DNA of 64,000 bases from Kribbella kalugense (GTDB lineage Bacteria > Actinomycetota > Actinomycetes > Propionibacteriales > Kribbellaceae). Shown in pieces: positions 8,503-17,452 of this stretch (position 1 is its first letter; each line of letters starts with the position of its first letter). The notes below the pieces were generated by a model, which saw only the letters and a program-made list of their open reading frames with translations, was not told the origin of the DNA and made no database searches. The DNA lies in the NCBI RefSeq assembly GCF_004365875.1, contig NZ_SODF01000003.1, positions 481,763 to 545,762 on the forward strand. The letters run 5' to 3'. The position numbers and the translations under genes were made by a program.

Positions 8503-9728
8503 GTGCACTGAGGATCGCCCAGCTGGCCAACTTCGTCGGCCCGACGTCCGGTGGGATGCGGACCGCGATCGAGCAGATCGGCCAGGGGTACGTCGAGGCC
8601 GGCGCCGAGCGGATCGTGATCACGCCGGGTGAGCGCGACACCGTCGAGGAGACCGCGTCCGGCACGGTGGTCCGGGTGAAGGCGCCGAAGGTGAGCGGCG
8701 GCTACCGGCTGATCACCAACCCGTGGAACGTGATCGACGTACTGAAGAAGTTCGGCCCGACCACGGTCGAGATCTCGGACAAGTCGACGCTGCTCCCGGT
8801 CGCGCGCTGGGCCCGCCGGAACGACATCGGCACGGTCCTGTTCAGTCACGAACGCCTGGACGCGATGCTGGCGCTGGGCTCGGCCCGCCCGGGTCAGCTC
8901 GGCGGTCACGACGTACTGCGTCCTGGGCGGATGCTCGGCGAGGTCAGCCAGCGCACCAGCCGCTGGACCGGTGAGAGCGTTCAGCGCCGGGCCGAGGGTG
9001 TGAAGGCCAGCCAGCTCCATGTGGTCGCGACGGTTGCCGCGCTGTACCGGATCCTCAGTCGCACGTACGACGCTGTTGTCGTGACGTCCCGCTACGCGGC
9101 GGCCGAGTTCGATGAGGTGACGACCCCGCTGGTGCGGATCCCGCTGGGGGTCGACCTGGAAACCTTCCATCCGTCCCTGGGCGCGCCAGTGGACGACGGC
9201 GTACTGAAGCTCGTGCACGCCGGGCGGCTGTCGCGCGAGAAGAGCCCGCATCTTGCGGTTGCCACGGCGGCCGAGCTGCACCGCCGTGGCGTCAAGCTAC
9301 GGATGGACGTGTACGGCACCGGACCGCACCTCGACGAGTTGGTCGAGATCGCGGGCGATGCGCCGGTCACGTTCCACGGGTACGTCGACGGCCGCCACAC
9401 GCTGGCCAGGCATCTCGCCGAGGCCGACGTCGCACTGTCCGTCTGCCCCGGCGAGACCTTCGGCCTGGCCGTCCTCGAAGCCCTCGCCGCCGGTACGCCG
9501 GTAGTCACCGCCAACACCGGCGGCGCCCGCGAGCTGGTCGACGAAACCTGCGGCCGCTGGGCGCCGGCCAACCCGTCCGACCTCGCCGACGCCACCCTCG
9601 CCCTGGCGCAACTCCCCAACCGCAGAGCCGCCGCCCGCCACCGCGCCGAGCTCTACAACTGGGACACCTGCATCCGCCACATGCTCGCCCTGCATGCCCG
9701 CCTGGCCCAGTCGCGGATCGCAGCCTGA
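8499..9728 (+). CDS. GT4-type glycosyltransferase
   Basis: A 409-residue GT-B glycosyltransferase whose GTG start overlaps the previous stop. The N-terminal glycine-rich loop (FVGPTSGGMRTAI) and the C-terminal CPGETFGLAVLEALAAGTPVV motif are clear. Residues about 125-185 carry an extra helical insertion (GQLGGHDVLRPGRML to VKASQLHVVATVAALYR) between the usual SHERLDAML and YDAVVVTS segments. I do not recall that insertion from typical family members. It probably acts with its overlapping partner in two-step glycosylation of a lipid or cell-envelope acceptor. Sugar donor and acceptor cannot be told from sequence. Confidence 0.84.
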   Translation: MSALRIAQLANFVGPTSGGMRTAIEQIGQGYVEAGAERIVITPGERDTVEETASGTVVRVKAPKVSGGYRLITNPWNVIDVLKKFGPTTVEISDKSTLLPVARWARRNDIGTVLFSHERLDAMLALGSARPGQLGGHDVLRPGRMLGEVSQRTSRWTGESVQRRAEGVKASQLHVVATVAALYRILSRTYDAVVVTSRYAAAEFDEVTTPLVRIPLGVDLETFHPSLGAPVDDGVLKLVHAGRLSREKSPHLAVATAAELHRRGVKLRMDVYGTGPHLDELVEIAGDAPVTFHGYVDGRHTLARHLAEADVALSVCPGETFGLAVLEALAAGTPVVTANTGGARELVDETCGRWAPANPSDLADATLALAQLPNRRAAARHRAELYNWDTCIRHMLALHARLAQSRIAA

Positions 9729-9734
9729 CGGGCG

Positions 9735-9831
9735 GCAGCTCGACAGGAGGTGTCGCCGATTCCGGCATCTTCCGATGTCCGGTTGAGCGTGAGCGATTGG
9801 CCCAGTGGACGTATACGCACTGTCGAGCTGC
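9735..9831. repeat. Long-range inverted repeat between convergent genes
   Basis: GCAGCTCGACA (9735-9745) and its exact complement TGTCGAGCTGC (9821-9831) flank 75 bp between two convergent genes. The interior holds a second imperfect stem (CCGGCAT with ATGTCCGG). It could act as a bidirectional terminator or 3'-end protecting structure. There is no T-run. Confidence 0.5.
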
Positions 9832-9836
9832 AGACG

Positions 9837-10652
9837 TCAGGTCAGATGGTCGTAGTCGCCCCGGGTCCAGGCGGCGTGGCGGTCGGCTGAGCGGCGGACT
9901 ACTGCCTTGGCGTCGACGGGGATGCTGGCGCCGAAGTTGTTGTAGAGGCGGTCGTACTCGTAGGGGTCGAGGGAGCGGGCGACTCGGTCTACTACCGCAC
10001 CGGACAGCGGGATGCGGTTCGGGTAGCTGCGCATGAAGCTGACCGAGGTGCGGTCGGGGTTGGCGAAGATGGTGTCGCCGGACAGGATCACACCCTTGCC
10101 CTCGGCACCGTTCTGCCAGTGCACGACCGCGCTGCCCGGGAAATGACCGCCTGGTTGAAGAACCGTCACTCCGGGTAGCGGCGTCAGTGTGCCGGACCAG
10201 GTCTGGATGACCGCGTCCTGGCGCGCGACCCATTCCTTGTCCGGCTCCGAGACGTACACCGGTACGTCGCCGAGACGGTGGCTCCACTCGACCTGGACGC
10301 CGTACATGTGCGGATGACTGGCGATGATCGCGACCACGTCGCCGTGCTCGCGGACCCGGCGTACGGCGTCGTCGTCCACGTACCCGATCGGGTCCCAGAG
10401 CAGGTTGCCCGCGTCCGTTGTCAGCAGCATCGACTGCTGGCCGATCCCGACCGGCGGCTTCGAGCGGATGCCGTACAGGCCGGGCTCCACCTCGGCGATG
10501 GTCACCTCGGTGCCGGCCAGCTCTTCGAGCGTGGTCCAGTGCTGGCCGTCGGCGGGCACCCACTGCCGCTCGTCGGCGCAGATCGCACAGACCTCGACCT
10601 GCTCGGAGTGTTCGACCGCGCAGGTCGCACAGATCCAGAAACTCACTGTCAT
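9837..10652 (-). CDS. MBL-fold hydrolase-like protein with N-terminal zinc ribbon
   Basis: A 271-residue protein. Residues 8-25 form a CxxC...CxxC zinc ribbon (Cys8, Cys11, Cys22, Cys25). A metallo-beta-lactamase-like domain follows. His113 and His115 (ASHPHMYG) align with the first two ligands of HxHxDH, but the DH pair is replaced by Tyr117-Gly118. His170 (PGGHFPGS) and Asp193 (LSGDTIF) are retained. It is therefore likely to bind only one metal ion or to have an altered site. Substrate unknown. It is convergent with the glycosyltransferases and divergent from sdhC. Confidence 0.8.
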   Translation of the reverse strand: MTVSFWICATCAVEHSEQVEVCAICADERQWVPADGQHWTTLEELAGTEVTIAEVEPGLYGIRSKPPVGIGQQSMLLTTDAGNLLWDPIGYVDDDAVRRVREHGDVVAIIASHPHMYGVQVEWSHRLGDVPVYVSEPDKEWVARQDAVIQTWSGTLTPLPGVTVLQPGGHFPGSAVVHWQNGAEGKGVILSGDTIFANPDRTSVSFMRSYPNRIPLSGAVVDRVARSLDPYEYDRLYNNFGASIPVDAKAVVRRSADRHAAWTRGDYDHLT

Positions 10653-10831
10653 TCTCCCCTTAGGCTCTGATGTGCCGGTAAGCCAACGCGTTCAAGCTCA
10701 GTTGAAGTCAAGCGCATCGACGCGACCGAGATCACACGCCTGGCGATCGATGTCACATCTGTCAGGACATTTCACCTCTCGGAGCGGGTCTAGCATCAAG
10801 ACGACCTGGCGTTTGCGACGAGGAGGAACTG

Positions 10832-11209
10832 GTGCCCAGCAAACCAGCCGGCACGCTGTACCGCGGCCGGGAGGGCATGTGGTCATGGGTCGCGCACCGG
10901 ATCACCGGTGTCGGGATCTTCTTCTTCCTGCTGGTGCACGTGCTCGACACCGCGCTGGTCCGGGTCTCGCCGCACGCGTACAACGAGGTCATCGGCACCT
11001 ACAAGAACCCGATCGTCGGCCTGCTAGAGGTCGGTCTGGTGGCGGCGATCCTGTTCCACGCGTTCAACGGCATCCGGCTGATCCTGATCGACTTCTGGGC
11101 CAAGGGCCCGCGCTACCAGCGGCAGCTGATGATCGGCGTCGGGGTGATCTGGGTGGTGCTGTTCGTACCGTTCGTCATCCGGCATCTGACCCACGTGTTC
11201 GGAGGCTGA
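10832..11209 (+). CDS. sdhC: Succinate dehydrogenase cytochrome b556 subunit SdhC
   Basis: A 125-residue membrane subunit with three hydrophobic segments (around residues 28-48, 67-87 and 102-120). The sequence starts PSKPAGTLYRGREGMWSW and contains the family motif HRITGVGIFFFLLVH; His residues in these helices are candidate heme ligands. GTG 10832 follows a strong GAGGAGGA SD. First gene of sdhCDAB; it anchors the flavoprotein and iron-sulfur subunits and takes part in quinone reduction. The 179-bp upstream gap should contain the operon promoter. I see only a weak TAGCAT -10 near 10791 and no convincing -35. Confidence 0.94.
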   Translation: MPSKPAGTLYRGREGMWSWVAHRITGVGIFFFLLVHVLDTALVRVSPHAYNEVIGTYKNPIVGLLEVGLVAAILFHAFNGIRLILIDFWAKGPRYQRQLMIGVGVIWVVLFVPFVIRHLTHVFGG

Positions 11210-11210
11210 G

Positions 11211-11666
11211 ATGTCGGAGATCGCTGCTCCCCGGTCCAGTTCGCGCAGCCGCTCTGTGAAGGGCGGCGGACGGAACCACTCCGGTCAGACCAACTTCGAG
11301 CTGTACAGCTGGTTGTTCATGCGGCTGTCCGGGCTCGCGCTCGTCATCCTGGTGCTCGGGCACCTGTTCGTGAACCTGATGCTCGGCGGCGGGATCACCG
11401 CGCTGGACTTCGGTTTCGTGGCCGGCAAGTGGGCCAACCCGCTCTGGCAGGTCTGGGACCTGTTGATGCTGTGGCTGGCCATGCTGCACGGCGGCAACGG
11501 GCTGCGCACGATCATCAACGACTACGCCGAGAAGGACCAGACCCGGTTCTGGCTGAAGGCCCTGCTGATCACGGCGGCGCTCGTCATCGTCGTACTCGGC
11601 ACCCTGGTGATCTTCACTTTCGATCCCTGCCTCGACCCGAACAGCACGCTGTCCGTCTGTAAGTAA
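11211..11666 (+). CDS. sdhD: Succinate dehydrogenase membrane anchor SdhD
   Basis: A 151-residue membrane protein starting one base after the sdhC stop, with GGAGG upstream. An N-terminal cytoplasmic stretch of about 35 residues precedes three transmembrane segments (SWLFMRLSGLALVILVLGH, the DLLMLWLAMLHGGNGLRTII region and the LLITAALVIVVLGTLVI region). Position, size and HGGNGLR motif identify SdhD. With SdhC it forms the membrane domain of complex II carrying heme and the quinone site. Confidence 0.93.
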   Translation: MSEIAAPRSSSRSRSVKGGGRNHSGQTNFELYSWLFMRLSGLALVILVLGHLFVNLMLGGGITALDFGFVAGKWANPLWQVWDLLMLWLAMLHGGNGLRTIINDYAEKDQTRFWLKALLITAALVIVVLGTLVIFTFDPCLDPNSTLSVCK

Positions 11667-11673
11667 GGAAGTC

Positions 11674-13416
11674 ATGCAGCAACATCAGTACGACGTCATC
11701 ATCGTCGGCGCGGGTGGGGCCGGAATGCGGGCCGCGCTGGAGTCGAGCACGCGGACCCGGACCGCCGTACTCACCAAGCTCTATCCGACCCGGTCGCACA
11801 CCGGCGCGGCCCAGGGCGGCATGTGCGCCGCGCTGGCGAACGTCGAGGAGGACAACTGGGAGTGGCACACCTTCGACACGGTCAAGGGTGGTGACTTCCT
11901 GGTCGACCAGGACGCGGCCGAGGTGATGTGCCGCGAGGCCGTCGACGCGGTGCTCGACCTGGAGAAGATGGGTCTACCGTTCAACCGGACCGCCGAGGGC
12001 AAGATCGACCAGCGCTTCTTCGGCGGACACACCCGCAACCACGGCGAGGCCGTCGTACGGCGTTCGTGCTTCGCGGCGGACCGTACCGGTCACATGATCC
12101 TGCAGACGCTGTACCAGCAGTGCATCAAGCAGAACGTCGAATTCTTCAACGAGTACTACGTTCTCGACCTGCTGATGACGGACGGCAAGGCGAGCGGCGT
12201 GGTCGCGTACGAGCTGGCGACCGGCGAGCTGCACGTGTTCTCGGCCAAGTCGGTCATCTTCGCCTCGGGCGGGTTCGGGAAGGTCTTCCGTACGACGTCC
12301 AACGCGCACACGCTGACCGGTGACGGGATGGGCATCGTCTGGCGGAAGGGTCTGCCGCTGGAGGACATGGAGTTCTTCCAGTTCCACCCGACCGGCCTCG
12401 CGGGTCTCGGCGTACTGCTGTCAGAGGCGGCCCGTGGTGAGGGCGGCATCCTGCGCAACTCGGACAACGAACGCTTCATGGAGCGGTACGCGCCGACGGT
12501 GAAGGACCTTGCACCGCGGGACATGGTGGCCCGGGCGATGGCGAACGAAGTACGAGAGGGTCGTGGCTGCGGGCCCGACAAGGCTTATGTGATGCTCGAC
12601 CTGACTCACCTCGAGCCGGCCCACATCGACGCGAAGCTGCCGGACATCACGGAGTTCGCCCGGACGTATCTGGGCGTGGAGCCGTACACCGAGCAGATCC
12701 CGGTCTTCCCGACCGCGCACTACGCGATGGGCGGCATCCCGACCAACATCAAGGGCGAGGCGCTGGCCAACAACGAGGACGTGATCCCCGGCCTGTACGC
12801 CGCCGGCGAGGTCGCCTGCGTCTCGGTGCACGGTGCGAATCGGCTGGGCACGAACTCGCTGCTCGACATCAACGTATTCGGCCGGCGGGCCGGTATCGCG
12901 GCAGCGGAGTACGCCGAGACCGCGGTCTTCGAGGAGCTGCCCGACGACCCGTCAGCGTACGTCGTGGACCTGGTCGAGGGGCTGCGGACGTCCACCGGTG
13001 AGGAGCGGATCGCGGCGATTCGGTCCGATCTGCAGGCGACGATGGACCTGAACGCGCAGGTCTACCGGACCGAGGGCTCGCTCAAGCAGGCGCTGGTCGA
13101 CATCGAGGCGCTCAAGGAGCGGTTCAAGAGCGTCGGGGTCCAGGACAAGGGCCGGCGGTTCAACACCGACCTGCTCGAGGCGGTCGAGCTCGGCTTCCTG
13201 ATCGACCTGGCCGAGGTGCTGGTGGTGTCCGCGCTGGCCCGCAAGGAATCCCGCGGCGGGCACTTCCGCGAGGACTACGCGACCCGCGACGACGTGAACT
13301 TCATGCGGCACACGATGGCGTACCGCGAGGTCGATGCTGAGGGCAACGAGAACATCCGGCTCGACTACAAACCGGTCGTCCAGACCCGTTACAAGCCGAT
13401 GGAGCGCAAGTACTGA
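11674..13416 (+). CDS. sdhA: Succinate dehydrogenase flavoprotein subunit SdhA
   Basis: A 580-residue flavoprotein. The N-terminal FAD-binding GxGxxG is IIVGAGGAGMRAAL. RSHTGAAQGG contains the His used for covalent FAD attachment in the family. Substrate-binding and capping-domain motifs include HGANRLGTNSLLD and a C-terminal RKESRGGHFREDY, which holds the catalytic Arg region. It oxidises succinate to fumarate at the inner face of the membrane. Its stop codon overlaps the sdhB start (TGATG). Confidence 0.97.
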   Translation: MQQHQYDVIIVGAGGAGMRAALESSTRTRTAVLTKLYPTRSHTGAAQGGMCAALANVEEDNWEWHTFDTVKGGDFLVDQDAAEVMCREAVDAVLDLEKMGLPFNRTAEGKIDQRFFGGHTRNHGEAVVRRSCFAADRTGHMILQTLYQQCIKQNVEFFNEYYVLDLLMTDGKASGVVAYELATGELHVFSAKSVIFASGGFGKVFRTTSNAHTLTGDGMGIVWRKGLPLEDMEFFQFHPTGLAGLGVLLSEAARGEGGILRNSDNERFMERYAPTVKDLAPRDMVARAMANEVREGRGCGPDKAYVMLDLTHLEPAHIDAKLPDITEFARTYLGVEPYTEQIPVFPTAHYAMGGIPTNIKGEALANNEDVIPGLYAAGEVACVSVHGANRLGTNSLLDINVFGRRAGIAAAEYAETAVFEELPDDPSAYVVDLVEGLRTSTGEERIAAIRSDLQATMDLNAQVYRTEGSLKQALVDIEALKERFKSVGVQDKGRRFNTDLLEAVELGFLIDLAEVLVVSALARKESRGGHFREDYATRDDVNFMRHTMAYREVDAEGNENIRLDYKPVVQTRYKPMERKY

Positions 13417-14120
13417 TGGACGTGAAGGTCAAGATCCTCCGGTACAACCCCGAGGTACTCGACGAGGCCGAGTGGAAGACGTACTCCGTCACGCTCCAGC
13501 CGACCGACCGGGTCCTCGACGCGCTGCACAAGATCAAGTGGGAGCAGGACGGCACGCTGACCTTCCGCCGGTCCTGCGCGCACGGGGTCTGCGGCTCGGA
13601 CGCGATGCGGATCAACGGCCGCAACCGGCTGGCCTGCAAGACGCTGATCAAGGACCTGAACCCGGGCAAGGAGATCACCGTCGAGCCGATCAAGGGCCTG
13701 ACCGTGCTCAAGGACCTGGTCGTCGACATGGACCCGTTCTTCGAGGCGTACCGCGCGGTGATGCCGTTCCTGGTCACCAGCGGTCACGAGCCGACCCGGG
13801 AGCGGATCCAGTCCCAGGCCGACCGGGACCGGTTCGACGACACCACCAAGTGCATCCTCTGCGCCGCGTGTACGACGTCCTGCCCGGTGTTCTGGTCCGA
13901 CGGCCAGTACTTCGGCCCGCAGGCGATCGTCGGCGCCCACCGGTTCATCTTCGACAGCCGCGACGAGGGCACCGAGCAGCGGCTGGAGATCCTGAACGAC
14001 AAGGAAGGCGTCTGGCGCTGCCGGACCACCTTCAACTGCACCGACGCCTGCCCGCGCGGCATCGAGGTCACCAAGGCAATCCAGGAAGTGAAGCGCGCGC
14101 TCATCTTCCGCCGGGTGTGA
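13416..14120 (+). CDS. sdhB: Succinate dehydrogenase iron-sulfur subunit SdhB
   Basis: A 234-residue iron-sulfur protein overlapping sdhA by one base. The [2Fe-2S] ligands lie in SCAHGVCGSD and the following LACK. The C-terminal ferredoxin domain has CILCAACTTSCP and FNCTDACPRGI, giving the [4Fe-4S] and [3Fe-4S] ligands. It carries electrons from the flavin in SdhA to quinone at the SdhCD membrane domain. Last gene of the operon; only a weak 5-bp stem lies between it and the next gene. Confidence 0.96.
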   Translation: MDVKVKILRYNPEVLDEAEWKTYSVTLQPTDRVLDALHKIKWEQDGTLTFRRSCAHGVCGSDAMRINGRNRLACKTLIKDLNPGKEITVEPIKGLTVLKDLVVDMDPFFEAYRAVMPFLVTSGHEPTRERIQSQADRDRFDDTTKCILCAACTTSCPVFWSDGQYFGPQAIVGAHRFIFDSRDEGTEQRLEILNDKEGVWRCRTTFNCTDACPRGIEVTKAIQEVKRALIFRRV

Positions 14121-14174
14121 TCGGCTGCCCCAGGCGTCACATAAACTTCTCCCCGGCCATCTTCGGGGGTGATT

Positions 14175-15338
14175 GTGTACGCGCGCGTGCGTGAGTTCTT
14201 CGACCGCTACTACCCGCGACTGGTAGAGCTGTTGGAGCGCTGCGGCGTACCCCGGAGCAAGCCGCCGCTACTCGTGCTCGGCGTACTGGCCGCCACCACG
14301 TCCGTCGTCATCGCGACGCTGGTGTGGATCTCCCACCGGACCGGAGCCGACGACGCGCCGGTCGCGATGGAGCCGGCGGCCGCTGGGCGAGCCGGGATCG
14401 ACGTGGTCAACGCCGAGCGGGCGCAGGTGCTGTCGATGACGATGGTGACCCGGAACCGCTGGGCGGCCGGCTGGTCCGACTGCACCACCGCCCCAAATTG
14501 CCGGTACGCCGCCGTGGTCGACCGGGACGGCGCCCGCGCCACCGCACCAGAGTGGCCGGTCCCGTACGCGACCCTGCAGGCGGGCGACGAGGCGATCGCG
14601 GTCGCACCGCCCCGCGAGGGCACGCTGACCGGAGGCGCGGCGCTGATGTTCCGGCTCACGTACGACGGCCCGGTGCTGACCCGCCTCCGGTACCGGCTGC
14701 CGACCTCGACCTTCCAGCCCGACGAGATCCTCACCGACCAGATCGTGCCCGGCCGGATCGTGGTGGTGAACCCGAAGGAGTTCACCGTCCGGATGCTCCA
14801 GACCCGCGGCACCCGGTCGCCGGTCTGTGACACCACCGGCCGCTGCTGGATGCTGACCGGGATCGGCCGGACCGACATCGTCTGGACCGACGACGGCGGC
14901 AAGACCTGGCGCGCGCAGGCGCTCGACAGCCACAACCAGCTCGGCGAGCTCGCCGTCAGCCCGGACGGCAGCACCCTGCTGACGACCTCGATCATCGTCG
15001 GCGACAGCGGGCAGGCCGTCGCGAAGATGCGGATCTCCAAGGACCGCGGGGCAACCTGGACCGTCGTCCAACACCCACCGGCGACCCTGACCGCGCCGCC
15101 GCTCGCCTTCGACGACGGCACCGCGCTGATGCTGGGCGGCCCGGCAGGCGCTCGGCCGCGGCTGTACCGGGTCCGCGACACCTCCGCCAACCTGGACAAG
15201 GGCTACCCCGGCGACCTCGCCGACCTCTCCGGCGACGACCACCTGATCTACGGCTTCGAAGTCCCCAAACGCCGCACCACCGAGGTAGTCCTCAGCACCG
15301 ACCAAGGCGCCACCTGGACCAAGTTCGCCCCCCGCTAG
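14175..15338 (+). CDS. Membrane-anchored BNR/sialidase-like beta-propeller protein
   Basis: About 387 residues. I choose GTG 14175, which has GGGGG five bases upstream; GTG 14169 is too close to that SD. A single transmembrane helix (around residues 32-52, LLVLGVLAATTSVVIATLVW) anchors an extracytoplasmic domain. That domain has repeated Asp-box (BNR) motifs, such as TDDGGKTW, SKDRGATW and STDQGATW, of sialidase-like or Ycf48-like propellers. No sialidase catalytic residues can be assigned, so it is more likely a scaffold or binding propeller. A link with sdh is only positional. It overlaps the convergent DUF2000 gene by 4 bp. Confidence 0.72.
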   Translation: MYARVREFFDRYYPRLVELLERCGVPRSKPPLLVLGVLAATTSVVIATLVWISHRTGADDAPVAMEPAAAGRAGIDVVNAERAQVLSMTMVTRNRWAAGWSDCTTAPNCRYAAVVDRDGARATAPEWPVPYATLQAGDEAIAVAPPREGTLTGGAALMFRLTYDGPVLTRLRYRLPTSTFQPDEILTDQIVPGRIVVVNPKEFTVRMLQTRGTRSPVCDTTGRCWMLTGIGRTDIVWTDDGGKTWRAQALDSHNQLGELAVSPDGSTLLTTSIIVGDSGQAVAKMRISKDRGATWTVVQHPPATLTAPPLAFDDGTALMLGGPAGARPRLYRVRDTSANLDKGYPGDLADLSGDDHLIYGFEVPKRRTTEVVLSTDQGATWTKFAPR

Positions 15339-15772
15339 TGGTGTTTGGTGGCGCCCTTGAGGATCTTGTCGACGGCGTTCTTGGGGCCGTAGACGGCGAT
15401 GCCGACCAGGTCTAGTTCGGCGGTGGCGACTGCTTTCACGGCAGCCCGGTTGTCGCGGTCGTTGCCGGTGGCAAACAGGTCCTGGGTGAAGACGGCGTGC
15501 TCGACTTCTCGGCGTACCGCCCGGTCGTGGGCGGTGGTCATGAACTCTTTGCTGCCTTCGAAGACCATCACCGGCTGGCGGAACATCGGCAGGTAGCGGG
15601 TGCCGTCGGCGTCCTCGTAGGGTTCGCCCACGACCTCCGGATGCGTACCGGCGATCCCGCTGACCAGGAACGCGGTCACGTTCAACCGCTGCCACACCGC
15701 CAGATCGTCGCGCAACAGCACAGCAATCTTCGTATCAAATCTGATCGGCTCATCCACAGCACCGATCGTCAC
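15335..15772 (-). CDS. DUF2000 family protein
   Basis: A 145-residue protein with the DUF2000 pattern IAVLLRDDLAVWQRLNVTAFLVSGI near the N-terminus and conserved residues around MFRQPVMVFEG. No signal peptide or membrane segment. The family is related to the peptidyl-tRNA hydrolase II fold and its function is not established. Single gene, convergent with the propeller gene. Confidence 0.8.
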   Translation of the reverse strand: MTIGAVDEPIRFDTKIAVLLRDDLAVWQRLNVTAFLVSGIAGTHPEVVGEPYEDADGTRYLPMFRQPVMVFEGSKEFMTTAHDRAVRREVEHAVFTQDLFATGNDRDNRAAVKAVATAELDLVGIAVYGPKNAVDKILKGATKHH

Positions 15773-15809
15773 CGAAGACCCCGGCGGCCGTCTTGTACGT
15801 TTTAAGCCT

Positions 15810-16637
15810 CTAGCAGTATGGCGGGTTCGACGTGACGGCTGTGCAGACTCGCAGGAACAGGTTGAAGAGTCGGTAGAGCTGGAGCATGTCGCCCTCGACG
15901 GTCACCGTGCGGTCGTCACGCCGTTCGACACCGGGGATGGCGGTGAGGTGCGAGGCGACGGACGCGGACTGCCAGCGGACCGTGAGGGTGCGGGGACCAG
16001 GCGGCGCGTCGGACGGCGAGAGGCTGCGAAGGGCTTGCGCCGCCGTCGTCTCGATCGACTCGTGGGATTCGGCGACGGGGACGAGTTGGGCGGCGAAGCG
16101 GTCCTTGGCGAATTTGACCGGGACGGTGGCGACGGTCGGGTCCCAAGACTTCATTTCGTCGCAGGCGGTGTCGTCGCCGGTGAGAAGGGCGACGGGTACG
16201 CCGTACGCGGCCGACGCGGCGTGGAGGAGGCCGATCTCGCCGGTGAGCTGGTCGTCGAGCCAGATGTCCTCGATCTCGTGGCCCATGAAGCTGTGACTCA
16301 GTACGCCGAGAACGCCGGCCCGGGCGTGGAATCCGATGCAGACAGTCGCTTCGTACTCGCTGGTGAGGCCTTCGATCATGCCCATCGGCTTCGGGCGGCC
16401 CTTGATCAGGCGGGCGCGGGGGTCGAGCAGGTCGGGGAGCAGGTTGCGCATCGGGCCGTGGGCGTCGTTGACCAGGACGGCTGTCGCGCCGGCGGCGTAC
16501 GCACCGCGGATGGCCGCGTTCACGTCCTGGGTCATCAGCACCCGGCCGCGCTCGTAGTCGCGCCCCGGCGGCTGCACGTCCTCCGCGTCGACCAGTCCGG
16601 TGACGCCTTCCATGTCCGCACTCACGTAGACCTTCAC
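15810..16637 (-). CDS. M55 family D-aminopeptidase (DppA-like)
   Basis: A 275-residue DppA-type zinc peptidase. The metal ligands sit where they do in Bacillus DppA: Asp8 and Glu10 (VSADMEG), His60 (NDAHG), His104 (GFHA) and Glu134 (TGE). The family is a self-compartmentalising decamer that releases N-terminal D-amino acids, for instance D-Ala from cell-wall-derived peptides. No signal peptide, so cytoplasmic. Divergent from the AraC gene with a 23-bp gap, so the two promoters overlap and the regulator may control this gene. Confidence 0.9.
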   Translation of the reverse strand: MKVYVSADMEGVTGLVDAEDVQPPGRDYERGRVLMTQDVNAAIRGAYAAGATAVLVNDAHGPMRNLLPDLLDPRARLIKGRPKPMGMIEGLTSEYEATVCIGFHARAGVLGVLSHSFMGHEIEDIWLDDQLTGEIGLLHAASAAYGVPVALLTGDDTACDEMKSWDPTVATVPVKFAKDRFAAQLVPVAESHESIETTAAQALRSLSPSDAPPGPRTLTVRWQSASVASHLTAIPGVERRDDRTVTVEGDMLQLYRLFNLFLRVCTAVTSNPPYC

Positions 16638-16660
16638 GCCGAGAAGCGTATGTTCTGAGT

Positions 16661-17452
16661 ATGAGTCGTGGCGCCACGGTCCGGGCGTGGCGGCCCGGGC
16701 TGGCCGGGGTCGTCGAGGTTCTGCACGCCCACTTCCCGTCGCATGCGTACCCGAGCCACACCCACGACGCGTGGACCGTGCTCATCGTCGACGAGGGCGC
16801 CGTACGGTACGACCTGGATCACCGCGAGCACGGGCTCGCCCAGGCTCAGGTCTCGCTGCTGCCACCGCATGTGCCGCACGACGGGCGGTCGGTGCGGCCG
16901 GAGGGGTTCCGCAAGCGGGTGCTTTACCTGGCACCGGATCGGCTCGGGGACGGCCTGATCGGCGCGGCCGTCGACCAGCCGGAGTACGTCGACCCGCTGC
17001 TACGGCACCGGATCCACCAGCTGCACGGCGTACTGCGGGATGGTCTGGAGGATCTGGAAGCGCAGAGCCGGTTGACGCTGATCGAGGAGCGCCTGCAGCA
17101 GCACCTCCGCCGCCACGTGGTCGATCCACCGGACCGGTACGACGCCGGCGTCGCCACGCGGCTACGTGAGCTGCTGGACGCGAACGTCGCCGATGGGATC
17201 ACGCTGGAGGATGCGGCGAAGGTGGTGCATGCGCATCCGGCGCATCTGGTGCGGGCCTTCAGCCGGGAGTTCGGGATGCCGCCACATCGGTATCTGACCG
17301 GACGGCGGGTCGATCTCGCGAGGCGATACTTACTCGACGGGCATCCGGCCGCTGAGGTGGCAACGTTGGCCGGCTTCTACGACCAGTCGCATCTGAACCG
17401 GCACTTCCGGAAGATGCTTGGTGTTACACCGGCGAGTTTTGTGAAGCCTTAG
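16661..17452 (+). CDS. AraC family transcriptional regulator with cupin sensor domain
   Basis: A 263-residue regulator. Residues 1-130 form an AraC-type cupin (HFPSHAYPSHTHDAWTV). Residues about 165-263 form the double helix-turn-helix (LEDAAKVVHAHPAHLVRAFS, then AEVATLAGFYDQSHLNRHFRK). Divergent from the D-aminopeptidase gene, its most likely target. Codon 224 (bases 17330-17332) is TTA, a codon very rare in high-GC actinobacteria. The 3' end overlaps the convergent small membrane protein gene by 29 bp. Confidence 0.9.
   Translation: MSRGATVRAWRPGLAGVVEVLHAHFPSHAYPSHTHDAWTVLIVDEGAVRYDLDHREHGLAQAQVSLLPPHVPHDGRSVRPEGFRKRVLYLAPDRLGDGLIGAAVDQPEYVDPLLRHRIHQLHGVLRDGLEDLEAQSRLTLIEERLQQHLRRHVVDPPDRYDAGVATRLRELLDANVADGITLEDAAKVVHAHPAHLVRAFSREFGMPPHRYLTGRRVDLARRYLLDGHPAAEVATLAGFYDQSHLNRHFRKMLGVTPASFVKP

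Noticed and set aside
14121..14174. Terminator after sdhB
   Set aside because: Only a 5-bp CCCCG/CGGGG stem without T-run; too weak to call.
14175..15338. Sialidase
   Set aside because: Asp-box motifs are present but no catalytic Arg triad or Tyr/Glu could be placed, so only a propeller fold is claimed.
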